From Ascaphus truei (Eukaryota > Chordata > Amphibia > Anura > Ascaphidae), in assembly GCA_036426205.1 (NCBI GenBank), contig CM071579.1, positions 12,678,071 through 12,742,070 of the forward strand: 64,000 bases of DNA, written 5' to 3'. The position numbers and the translations under genes are program-made. Below the pieces are notes generated by a model. The model made no database searches. It was not told the DNA's origin and worked only from the letters and a program-made list of their open reading frames with translations. Of this stretch, positions 54,544 to 64,000 are shown one piece after another. The first letter of the stretch is position 1, and every line of letters starts with the position of its first letter.

Positions 54544-56118
54544 ACGGTAGGGGCACAGAGACCAGCATAGTACAGGTTAAGCCCGGTCTCTGGCCCCTGG
54601 CCGTCTGATGGAAACAGGATCGCCCTGCACACCCATCTACGTTGGCTCATGTGGCCAGCATGTGAAGTGTTAAATGTATGTAGTGCAATGCTACAGATGC
54701 GTTTCTGTGTTTCCTGGGCAGCGAGGCGGGTTCCACAGGGAGGTTGGAGACAATGGAGGATGGGGATGGGCTACAGTGACGGCGACGCTAACCGTGACAT
54801 CAACGTTACAGTCGCCATAGCGAAAGTTGCACTCTGGTGTGCGATTGTCTGGCGGGGGCAAGGGGCTGATTGTGTGATGGCAGCTGCCGTACGTGGTGCG
54901 GCTGTCTCTCTAAATCTCAAAATAATTTGACGGCGATTTGGTCGATGTGACGTCACACATCGCCGTCACGCCCACTATGGCGCGGTCATTACGGCGATTT
55001 GAGTTGCTTTGCAGCTGCACGCAGGCGCTTGTAGCCAGGACTATAAGCTGTCTGAAGAGCGGAGCCACTGTCTGCCCAGGACAAAGAGATAGCGAGCCGG
55101 CACTGTGAACAGGGGGGAGGGCTGTTCTCATTGCTGCGATTCGTGCACAGTTCCCGCACTGCGTGAACAGTGCCGGTGGTAGCCTGCAGCGTGTCTGTTC
55201 CCCTCACCTACCAGCCGATCCATCACTGAGTTCGGTAATCCGAGGCCATTCCCATTGCTGCCACTCCTGACATCAGCTCTGCGCTCTCCCCGTCCCCCCC
55301 CCGTTGCCCCATGACCGTCCGGCCGACCCATATGCCGCCATTCTCATGATTTCATATGGGCCCGGGGAACCTTAGAAAAGTAGCGACCGATCTGAGTTCC
55401 ACCAGTTCTATCCCGGGCTGCGTTCAGATAGACTAAGGGGCCAGGCTCTGAGGACACGTCAGAGACACCCGAGTCGAAGGCTGCTTGTACAATGAGTGGG
55501 AGATTTGAAGTTATCTTGCCCCAACTTGCACTAGCACTGCCTGGATACTCTGGAACCTACTGCAGAAGTTGAAGCTGCTCCGGGAAAGTCATTGTGGCCC
55601 ACCAGACACCTAAACTATTGGGATTCCTCTGTATTCAGAGGTTTTATGAGTATAAGCTCTGTTTTTTTGTTTTGTGCTGCGTCGGTTGGCTCTGGACGAA
55701 ACACCGTTTCTTTGATCCTGTCCTGTTGTTGGTGCTTCATCCCGTGCGGTGGCCTGGCATCTGTGACCAGGGGTTTGAGACTGGATTTGAGAACCTCTGC
55801 ATTATAGAAAGGTTCACTTTGAATGACAGTAAAATATGCTATAATAGCAACACAACATTACTTGGTTGGTTTCCCATTGTTCACACGGGAAAAATGTGTT
55901 TGTTAGAATGTTATTACCTAATTATGTATTTAATTTGCCCATTTTTGACATTAGTAGATTGGGGAACTTAACGGGTAAGTTATTCCTGTGTGTAAAATCG
56001 GAGTTATGAGCATCACACCAAACCCTGCACTAGCGAAGACCAATGTTAGGAAATCTGTAACACACAGAGAAGTATTAAGCTATCTGCTATTTTGCAAACA
56101 TTCTCCATGAAGTTCCTT
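54544..56118. other. CpG-rich then AT-rich sequence, no gene seen
   Basis: 54545-54612 holds a small hairpin (GGGGCACAGAGACC / GGTCTCTGGCCCC). 54770-55340 is CpG-rich with repeated ACGGCGATTTG and looks like an old GC-rich mobile element or a CpG island. 55341-56118 is ordinary. Frames here have no recognisable domain. Confidence 0.4.
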
Positions 56119-56123
56119 TAAAT

Positions 56124-56316
56124 AAGGGGTTTTCAACTCCAAGTCCTCGAGACAACAGGTCAAGTTTTAGGATATCCCTTCAGCACAGGTGGCTCAATCA
56201 GTGGTCAGTCAAAGGCTTAATTAAGCCACCTGTGCTGAAGCAGGGATATCCTGAAAATCTGACCTGGGGGGGGGGGGGGGGGGGGGTTGTCTTGTGGATT
56301 GGAGTTTTAAAACCCC
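56124..56316. mobile_element. hAT-like MITE, family A (copy 4)
   Basis: AAGGGGTTTTCAACTCCAAG at left, TTGGAGTTTTAAAACCCCT at right, with GCACAGGTGGCTCAATCAG and CCACCTGTGCTGAAGCAGGG inside. Contains a poly-G run of about 20. Flanks CTTTAAAT and ATTAAATG are similar but not exact. Confidence 0.82.
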
Positions 56317-56594
56317 TAATTAAATGAAGGAAGTTTGTTAATCAAGTTTATACATATAATTCTCACCAGAAGTATAAGGCAGGAGTACACAAACTTTAAG
56401 AAGGGGAGGAAAAAGGACATACAGAATATTTTACATTCTGTAATGCAGAATGTCATACTGTAATGCATCAGAGTTCCATAGGGTTCAGTGGCAGCGACAA
56501 CGCAGAATGTCCACAGAACATGCAACTTAGCGCGTCTGTGGGAGCAATAAGCATCAATACATCTGTATGGCGGGTGCAACATTGGTGTTACTTA

Positions 56595-57344
56595 TGTAAC
56601 GGTGTTTCCCCCACCGGTGGGAGATTTAGCCATACTGGTCGTGTGGTGCATGGTACCTGCTGGTAACAGGAGGGCTGAGTGTCTGACGGTGGTAGTGGGG
56701 ACACAGGACAAGCTTCGGGGTTTAGTACCCCAAAATCTCTTAGCAGTGCAGCGCCTCCATCTGCAGTTAGGCCTCCAGGAAATGAAGGTGATCTCCCACG
56801 GTTAGACTATGACCGTCCCCCCAGTAGGTCACGCACCAGGTTGGAGGTTATAGGCAAACAGGAACGGGTTATTATCTCTTCTGTACAGCACAGTAACAAG
56901 GAACGGCTTCTGCCCGATGCAAGTACTTCTCAGCTACCACAAGGATGGTCCTGGACATCGGTATAGGACCAAGGCACCAGCAGCTGTCCTAGCTCTTCCA
57001 GCCTCCTAGCAGAGGCAGGGATGGTGCCACACTCCTCTCCCCAGGAGGGAAGAGGACTAGAGAAGGCCCAATAATCAGCCTCTCCAATGTGTGACCTGCC
57101 TTCCTCAAGTGGGGGAAGGCACTGCTAAATTTGGGGCCGGTGCCTGCCCTTAAGTACAGCCAGGAGGAGGGCCACCGGTCTGACTCATGATTGGTCATGC
57201 CCAGGCCTGATGTCACCTCCCGCTGTCCACTCAAGTGCTGCACCAAGGAGGGGGAAAACCCCATATCAACTACTGGCAACCTGGATTGTACCAGGGGTAC
57301 TGGCAGGAGGGAAGCAAATAGTAGCCACAGATGGCATGGCTACA
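56595..57344 (-). mobile_element. Solo LTR (minus strand) with 4-base target duplication
   Basis: On the minus strand starts TGTAGCCATG (57344) and ends CCGTTACA (56595); CTTA flanks both sides (56591-56594, 57345-57348). 750 bases. Shares CTCCTGGCTGTACTTAAG with the 52.9 kb LTR promoter region and the distal module GATGGAGGCGCTGCACTGCT (about 56761-56742 minus) and GCAGGTACCATGCACCACAC. Confidence 0.85.
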
Positions 57345-57503
57345 CTTACGGTTATATATAGGATTTATTTACCTCCTGAATTTCATTTGTTGGGCCCCGT
57401 TAAAATAATAAGTGTTGATCGAGGGAGAAATGGGTGCCATGTTACATTGATTGATAAGACAATAGCTCTTAGCATAATTTTAAGCCAAGATTCTGACACT
57501 TAA

Positions 57504-57632
57504 GGGGTTATTTATATCGGCACAAAACGGCTGATTGGGCTATTTTCGGACAAAGTTTCCCATTGATTTATATGGGGAAGTTCGTCAGGAAAACAGACTG
57601 AAATGGCCGCTTCCGTGATATAGAATAATCCC
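57504..57632. mobile_element. Small MITE with TTAA-type target
   Basis: GGGGTTATTTATATC at left and GATATAGAATAATCCC at right are inverted ends; TTAA precedes (57500-57503) and TTAG follows (57633-57636). TTAA targets are typical of piggyBac and Kolobok elements. 129 bases. Confidence 0.65.
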
Positions 57633-58044
57633 TTAGTGTGATAGGGCAAGTACAGTATCACATGAAACATGGCTTCAAATGGGAATTTGCAGTGGGGTAT
57701 TAATTCATGATAACATTTGTAAAACCCTGTGCCATTTCAATTACCATATTATGTCTAGAGTGAAATTATTTAAGGGTCAGTGGTTAATTTGCATAAAGAA
57801 TGCACTCAGTGTGTGGTATATAAAAATATTATATATATTTTTTTTTTTTAAACCATTCTTGCATACAAAGCACAGCGGTAAAAAAAACATCTTACAGATT
57901 GTAATGCATTTAATTTTTTAAAAGCCTGCTTGCTAAACAGCTCCCAACCTTCTATAAATGCATTTAAACGTAGATGTATTTAGCCCTTAAAGAGGCAATC
58001 CATGGTGGAGGGGGTGGATTGTTTGCAATTTTATTTTATTTATT
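57633..58044. other. AT-rich intronic sequence
   Basis: TA and T-run at 57828-57850; nothing else. Confidence 0.4.
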
Positions 58045-58942
58045 ACGGTGAAGGAGGGGGTCTCGGAGCTGAACCCCGTTAATTACAGCTCCTTGTTTCG
58101 GGAGATACTTACAGTACCTGCGAATTAGGTGCCGGTTGACCGTCTCCTCGGTTACCAGGTTTCACAATATGTCTGCTGTGACAGTCACTGACAGCACTAA
58201 CCAGTTAACCTTGCAACCTAATTAAGCAGATGCCTGAGAGACTGCAGGTTTAAAAAGCAGAAGTGGCTCACACCAAGGTGAGCTTGTTTTTTCCCCAGGA
58301 GGGTGGAGCCGAGACTTCTCCGGCATGAAGCCCTAGCTGTTGCTCTGGTCCCCCAGTCCTGCGAGGAGCTTTGATGGGGACCAGCTGGGACCCAACCCAG
58401 GATAAAGATAAAGATTGCTGCGGAGCTGGACACAGCCTGCTCCCGGAACCGGCGTTCCTGTTGTATTGGAGCTACAATACAGTAAGACTTTATGTTATAC
58501 TTTGTGGAGCACATGTTTTGGGCATAACCAGATTAGCTTGCTGCCCTGTTAGTAAGGGCTCAAGAGTTCGTTCCCTAAACGGGAATAGGTTTTATTTTCT
58601 ATAATTTGGTTTCTAAAGGGACAGTGCACCGTACTTTATTTGGGTGTGCCTAATAAAACACTATAGTTTAAGTTTCCCATCGTGTCTAGAGTTCTTACTG
58701 ACCCCTCCGCGACTGTCGTGCTGCCACATCGCCTTTCAGAGATTTCCCAGCCCGGCGGGCCAATAAGAGAGGTGACCATTGGCGCAGCTTGTATTGGCCC
58801 ATGCGCGACGGGAGCTTTAACTCGTTAAAAGCCGGTTTGCTGAGCCGCGCAGTACCCGGACAACCCTACAGAGTAAATATCTCCGGAAGTAGGGGGTCCA
58901 CTGGAGCTGAAGTTAATGGGGTTCAGCTCCAAAGATTCCCTG
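58045..58942. mobile_element. Foldback of the GGTCTCCGGAGCTGAACC family (copy at 58 kb), interrupted
   Basis: Left arm (GGGGGTCTCGGAGCTGAACC...TTTCGGGAGATACTTAC...GGTGCCGGT) and right arm (ATATCTCCGGAAGTAGGGGG...GGAGCTGAAGTTAATGGGGT...) are inverted. GCGGGCCAATAAGAGAGG and GCGACGGGAGCTTTAA match the interior of the 52.6 kb copy. A solo LTR is inserted between (58177-58728). Confidence 0.7.
58177..58728 (+). mobile_element. Probable solo LTR inside the foldback
   Basis: TGTGACAGTCACTGACAGC to GTGCTGCCACA, 552 bases, with TTTAAAAAG (58249) as a TATA-like motif and AATAAAACAC at about 58651. TGTGACA...CACA ends suit Ty3-type LTRs. Flanks TCTGC and TCGCC are only weakly alike, so borders are tentative. 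Confidence 0.5.
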
Positions 58943-59000
58943 CTTCCCAATATATATAGATATATATATATTAATATATAATATATATATATATAATTAA
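58943..59000. repeat. (TA)n microsatellite
   Basis: TATATATA run with TAGATA breaks. Confidence 0.95.
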
Positions 59001-59040
59001 GCAAATGTAAATACAAACTGATGCTCATCTTCATGTCTTA

Positions 59041-59137
59041 GGCAGGTCTGCAACCCCGCCTTTCCCCATTATCACCCTGCACAACAGCATTCCACGCAGC
59101 AAGGGATTCTGGGAAAGTGACATGAATAAAATGAGGT
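59041..59137. repeat. GTCTGCAACTC repeat, short copy
   Basis: GGCAGGTCTGCAACCCCGCC...AGCAAGGGATTCTGGGAAAG, GACATGAATAAAATGAGG; same family as 29244-29580. Confidence 0.65.
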
Positions 59138-59154
59138 CTTCCCTATTAGGTGAG

Positions 59155-59262
59155 ATAGATATTATATATATATAGATATATAGACTATATAGTAATATAT
59201 ATATATATATAACATACATACATACACTACATACAACATCATAACATACATACAATACAAAA
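59155..59262. repeat. (TA)n and (CATA)n microsatellite
   Basis: TATATATATATAGATATATA followed by ACATACATACA units. Confidence 0.95.
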
Positions 59263-60545
59263 CACACCAACTTTTAAAACAAAAATTCGCTGTTGGATTG
59301 CTCTTTAATTGCACTGAAGCAAATTGCAGTGAGTTGACTTGTTACTTAATGTACAGTATGTAGAATCCCAAAAACGATTTTTCCCGTTATCAATGAATGA
59401 TTTAAAATAGACAAAAGGCTAAGTAATAATGAACTTTAATTATTTAGAGGTGTTAGTGTATCAAGATTTTGTTCTACAAATAGCTTGTTCCAATGTGCAT
59501 CCTAACACACACATACGATTATATACTGTACTGTTTTTCTTTTGGAAAAAAAATGCAGGCCCATGTACTGTATCAATGCACAGAAACCTACGCAGAATAA
59601 ACGACCAAAATGACATACGGAGATGCAGAGGGTGACGCTTCCAATATAACACAATAACGCCTCCTTAATGTCACTCGCCAAATCTCCAGCTAGTAACATG
59701 GAGAGAAAAAAACCTGGAGCCAAGTACAAATGTGGCTGGCCTCTTGTTCTACCGATAACACAACATATACCGTCATTAGTCGACTATCGAGCTTCAGTTT
59801 CTATAGTGTTCAATGGCAGCGGGCAACACAACAGATCAAACCACAATCCCACCAAAGGGAACAATAAAAGCCGGCTATACCTCTATCGTGATGTTAATAA
59901 AATGTCTCTCCGCTCCAAAATGGCTTTAAACCCCAGCGAATGTGACCAGTTTGCCCACCTAGCCGGCCCATTTCCTGTCTGCTCTCAAAACCCAGACTCT
60001 TGGCTTCAGTTGGATCGGCTATGTCTATTGCAGGCATTTTTTCTAAATTCCCTTACAGCATTAGCCCCTACCTCCTCCATTAAGCACTGTTTTGATAAGC
60101 GATAATGGGGAAAGACAGGGGCTGCCGACCTGTCTGAGACATACGAATGACACCACAAGTGGCATTTTGTATTGTGAGGCTATTCCACCACATCCGCCAC
60201 CCCTACTCATGTTATACTGTAGTACTTTCCTTGCATGTCACCCGTGTTCTGACCGCCCTGCAGGTGCAGGGCACGACCTCTCGTTCTACCAAACCTCTTT
60301 CTCTGAAATATGCTTCCTTGGTACGGTACTTTGCTGAAAACCCTTTATGTATTTCAAAGTTTCAATCATGTGACACCATCACTTCTGCCCTCCAAGTTGT
60401 ACACATCGAGGTTCTTTAATCTTTTTGGTAAGTTGATGCTGCAGACCATGTGTGTTTTGTAACCCTTTTGCACAATCTCCATGATTATGTTCTTCCAGAG
60501 AACCGGTGTATGGTCTCTAGAACTGAACACCGTGCTTGACTAGGT
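59263..60545. other. Intronic sequence, no gene seen
   Basis: A 145-codon + frame at 59668-60105 has no recognised domain or splice context; otherwise nothing. Confidence 0.45.
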
Positions 60546-60754
60546 CAGCAGTGCTCAACTCCCGTCCTCAAGCTACCCCCCCCCCCAACTAATCAGGTTT
60601 TCATGATGTTCCCTATTCAGCACAGGTGGCTCAATCAATCCCTGCTTACAGCACAGGTGAGTCAGTCTCTTGACTGAGGCCTCTGATTGAGCCACCTGTG
60701 CTTGAAGCTGGGATAACCTGAAAACATGACTGTTGGGGAGCTTGAGGACTGCTC
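60546..60754. mobile_element. hAT-like MITE, family A (copy 5)
   Basis: CAGCAGTGCTCAACTCCCGT at left and GAGCTTGAGGACTGCTC at right, with GCACAGGTGGCTCAATCAAT and GAGCCACCTGTGCTTGAAGC inside. Confidence 0.82.
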
Positions 60755-61934
60755 TAGACGAGGTCTCACAAACTGATCTATAAAGTGGCATCACATCCCC
60801 TCTCTCGTTTCCATTTCCGCGTGGCTTTGTTACATTGCGCCTACTTTTAAATCAGCTGAAATAATGATTCAAGGTCTCTTTCCTTTATAGTCGGTTGAAT
60901 TAAAGCCATTAATCCTGTATTTGGATTTCATTTGTTACCACATGCATTATTTGCAATGACACTGAAGTTGCCACCCTCTTGACCATTCTCCCCAATTTAC
61001 CGAAGTAGAACCATTATTATGCAATCAAAAATGACATCTGGAAATATATTTTTAGATTTTTATGTTTTTTTTTTGTTTTTAAATTGCCAGCCGATTTGTT
61101 GGATGAGTTACAGTATATTATAAATAAAAACATCGCTAGTAATTAATACATCATACTATGCTAAAAACAAAACGTAAATTCCCCAAATGATGACCTTCTC
61201 CTGTTCCTTAAATTTGATGAATATGTTGCAAGAGGTTTATGCATTTGCAGTGCTACAGTGTCATCATCTTACCAGACGCTGGAATTAGTGCAAGTAGTCG
61301 CACGTTGGAAACAATGGATGTACATTAACAGGAAAAATCGAATATCATATGATTCCCAAAACAAAAATGCACCATTTCATACAAACAATAGTATATATTT
61401 GGTAACGTTTAGTATTATATTCATATGGCAATACTTTCTCGCGAATTATTTCAGCTTGTTGTTGAGCATTTATTCTGTACACCGTGCAAAAGGGTAAAAT
61501 TGCTGGGCTTGGCTTACAGTATTAGTGCACATGGCGTTGTATATTTGCCACTGAAGAGGTTAAATAATATCACAAGTGCCATCGCCAAAGTAAAAAGCGC
61601 TTGGTTTTCAGACTCTATGTGGAATAGGAAAAACACATTATATGACGCTACAGACATCTCTCGCACAATATATTTCTGAATAGGACATGCTTTTACTGGA
61701 CAGCTATTCAATATAACATGCCTCACATTTATGATTGTTTGATAGTAAAGTAATGCTGTGAGTGACACACCCATCTGTATTTATTACCATCACATTTTAT
61801 TCCTGGAGGAGATTTATTAACTCCCATGTAATCCCGGTTCAATCTGGGGGCTGAAATGTTAGCACACGAATGAAAATATTGGCTTTTAATTTGAAGCTAT
61901 ATTTTCTTGGTGGCTTGAAGGAAATAATATCGCC
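60755..61934. other. AT-rich intronic sequence, no gene seen
   Basis: No repeat or exon recognised up to the start of the second duplication copy. Confidence 0.45.
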
Positions 61935-62264
61935 GTTCCCCGTGACGCGCTCCCCCCCCCCCTGCGATCGCTTGGTCCCCCGAGGCGCATGCAGGCGGCG
62001 GCAGGAAGCGCGTGCATGTGTGGGCCTGGGGCCTGGCCTGTGTGGGCCTGTGGCGCGAGGCTGAAATGGGTGAGTTACTGGGGCCATCAGTTGAGGCGGG
62101 ACGCGCAGTGGTGTGACTTACCTGGGTGGCCGCTGTGTGTGTGTGTGTGTGTGTGTGGCCAATGAGAGGTGTGCGGGGGCGGGCGGTGAGTGTGTGAGGC
62201 CAATGAGAGGTGTGCGGGGGCGGGCGGGCCAAGGGACCAATGAGATTGCCGCTAGGGACAGGGA

Positions 62265-63145
62265 ACACAGTACAGACAGAGAAACATACAATGCTTTCAG
62301 AAATATATAGTAAGATACAAGACATTGCATGCACAGTTAAAGATAATGCATCTTATGGGCGTATGTACCAGTTACAGACCAGGTTAGAATGTGAGATGGC
62401 TTTAGTTTTGAAACAATTTAGATTGGTGGCGGCAGTGGGAGTCTCCAGTAGACTGTTGCAGTTGTGGGGTGCACGGTAAGGCTGCGCTTATAGTGCCGGC
62501 GACAGCAACGTCGCGGCAAAATAAATGCATTGCCGCCGACGCGTGCGCTTATAGTAAGCGCTATGTGATGGATTGGTCGCGATCTCTGGAAGTCATCTCT
62601 ATTTGATTTTCCAGCGTCCGTCGCCTGATCGTTGCGTCTCCGGCACTATAAGCGTAGTCTAAGAGAAGGAGGAGCGACCGGACTTGGGACAATGAACAAT
62701 CTCTTGGAGTCAGATCTCAGATGATAAGTGCTGCGTGTGGTAGGGGTGAGGAGCTTGTTCAGATAGGCGGGTAGCTTGCCCAGAAAGTATTTTAAGGCAA
62801 GACCGGAAAGATGAACTTTGCACCTAGACTCAAGTGATGACCAATCTAGTTCTTTGAGCATTTCGCAGTGATGTGTGTTGTAGTTGCATTGGAGGACAAA
62901 GTGGCATATTGAATTGTAGAGGGTGTCAAGTTTGCTAAGCTGAGTTTGGGGTGCTGTGCCATATACTATGCCGCATAGTCTATAATTGACATTAGCATCT
63001 GCTGTGCGATGTGCTTTCTGACCAGCAGAATAAGGGAGGATTTGTTCCTATATATAGTACACCTAGTTTGGCATAGGTTTTGGATGTCAGGGTATCAATG
63101 TGCAACCCAAATGTTAAATGGGACTCAAACCATATGCCCATCACT
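62265..63145 (-). mobile_element. LINE family J fragment (minus strand), interrupted by a MITE
   Basis: Same structure as 49180-50035. The minus strand encodes MLKELDWSSLESRCKVHLSG and YFLGKLPAYLNKLLTPTT at 62861-62646, and LTSKTYAKLGVLYIG further upstream on that strand (about 63100-63050). Confidence 0.87.
62480..62659. mobile_element. PIF/Harbinger-like MITE, family H1 (in LINE J, copy 2)
   Basis: Ends GGCTGCGCTTATAGTGCCGG and GGCACTATAAGCGTAGTC, flanked by TAA (62477-62479, 62660-62662). 180 bases. Best preserved copy of the family in the window. Confidence 0.9.
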
Positions 63146-64000
63146 TCCATCACTTCCATCACTTCTATCACTGGCCGGTTTCTCCGCAGCCACAACTTCC
63201 AGCGCCGGCCGGATAACCCACAGCCACAACACTACAGTAGCTTATGTACACTGCACTAATTACTCTAAAGCACTTTTTGCTTCACTGTTGTGCAAGATTA
63301 CACTTATTTGTTCAGCGGTCTATGAAAGCCTTTAGCCTTTTCTTGCTACTATACATTTGTTGCACTATACTGTGAATGAAACGCCAAACTCCTGGCAAAA
63401 ATGCTTTTCTATTTGATCGTACTTGAATTTTGGTATTTAATACTTTTTGATGTAAGCGTTTAGAAAACTACTGAAAATCAATCAAAACATTTTTGGGGAG
63501 GGAAAAAAATACAAAGAGTTAACCAGCTTGTGGTTTGTGATAAACAGTAATGTAAAGGAAATACTGTTCTTATTTCACGCGTTACTAATGATGTCTTTCG
63601 GATGGAACTTCAGATCTCTTGCTTCACAGAAATGCATCCAGTATTCTGTTTTTAGGAAAGGAAGCCAGCTTGGTGCCTACACTCGCATTAAAGAACAATT
63701 GTGGCTTTATTTGGCCACATGTTGGGTTTGTGTCGAATACTGTATAACTCGCGCTGTGTGAGCTCACTGAGAAAGAACAAACCTATCTCAGTACATGTCA
63801 CGTTGTTCTGTATGTCTACTGAAGCACGAGTTATATATTCATTTTTACAAATCTCCATGCAGGCTGCAGTGTCGTACGTTGCATCGTTTGCATAAAATAA
63901 AGTAAAATAGTAAACATGCTTTTTGCATAGAAAAATCGGATTATTTAGCATTTTTTTTTTTTTTAAAAGATGGCAAACACATTAGAAAGACACATTAACC

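Larger units (their letters stand above)
61935..64000. repeat. 2 kb duplicated segment, copy 2 (runs off the window)
   Basis: Starts in a single minisatellite unit (CGTTCCCCGTGACGCGCTCC) and follows copy 1 (48856-50880) to the window end. It reads as the cleaner version: homopolymers are longer and LINE frames less broken. Confidence 0.92.

Noticed and set aside
55594..55971. 125-codon + frame
   Set aside because: No domain, no start or splice context, AT-rich chance frame.
59668..60105. 145-codon + frame
   Set aside because: No splice borders, no recognised domain; chance length is plausible.

Overview
The window looks like a large vertebrate intron region, most likely from an amphibian and probably a frog. 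One short host exon is recognisable. At 15300-15395 on the + strand there is a 96-base, phase 1-1 exon with clean AG/GT borders. It encodes a six-cysteine EGF-like module whose residues match what I remember of NELL1, whose introns are very large in other vertebrates. The remaining ~64 kb reads as the two flanking introns, filled with mobile elements. The amphibian assignment rests on the repeat mix: non-LTR elements and SINEs with a shared 'AGATTGTAAGCTC' tail, many hAT and Harbinger-like MITEs, Penelope-like pieces with GAAACGCGT motifs, and several LTR families. It is an inference, not a proof.

Layout: 0-2.6 kb, polypyrimidine tract with a 74-base N gap, a ~0.7 kb tandem duplication and a 31-base satellite that folds back. 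2.8-9 kb, MITEs, CpG-rich and minisatellite DNA, a foldback with ribozyme-like motifs. 9-15 kb, SINEs and CR1/L2-like LINE ends, then the exon. 17.7-24 kb, a CT microsatellite and a pol-less LTR element carrying a long unfamiliar ORF, followed by another LTR with duplicated flank. 24-27.6 kb, quiet intron. 27.6-36 kb, a nest of insertions including an LTR split by a 3.15 kb terminal-inverted-repeat element with a 1.48 kb internal palindrome. 36-42 kb, MITEs, Ty3-like LTR debris and a Penelope-like insertion with inverted flanking copies and a 14-base target duplication. 42-46.9 kb, quiet DNA then nested LINEs and MITEs. 46.9-48.9 kb, a G-rich array and a ~22-base minisatellite. 48.86-50.88 kb is repeated at 61.94-64.0 kb. 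51-60 kb holds foldbacks and three solo LTRs.

Few parts act together as a gene system. The most interesting coding unit is the LTR element at 18.0-22.9 kb: it has an LTR with GC box, TATA and poly(A) signal, a tRNA-Thr-like primer site, and a 558-residue ORF with a zinc-ribbon-like motif and a PPPY late-domain motif, then a shifted 139-residue ORF, and no reverse transcriptase. Four LTRs of otherwise different sequence share the same distal module. Several junctions (LTR flank, 48.9/61.9 kb, 51.5/52.2 kb) look as though two alleles or unpolished reads were joined, so assembly error must be considered before any biological reading.
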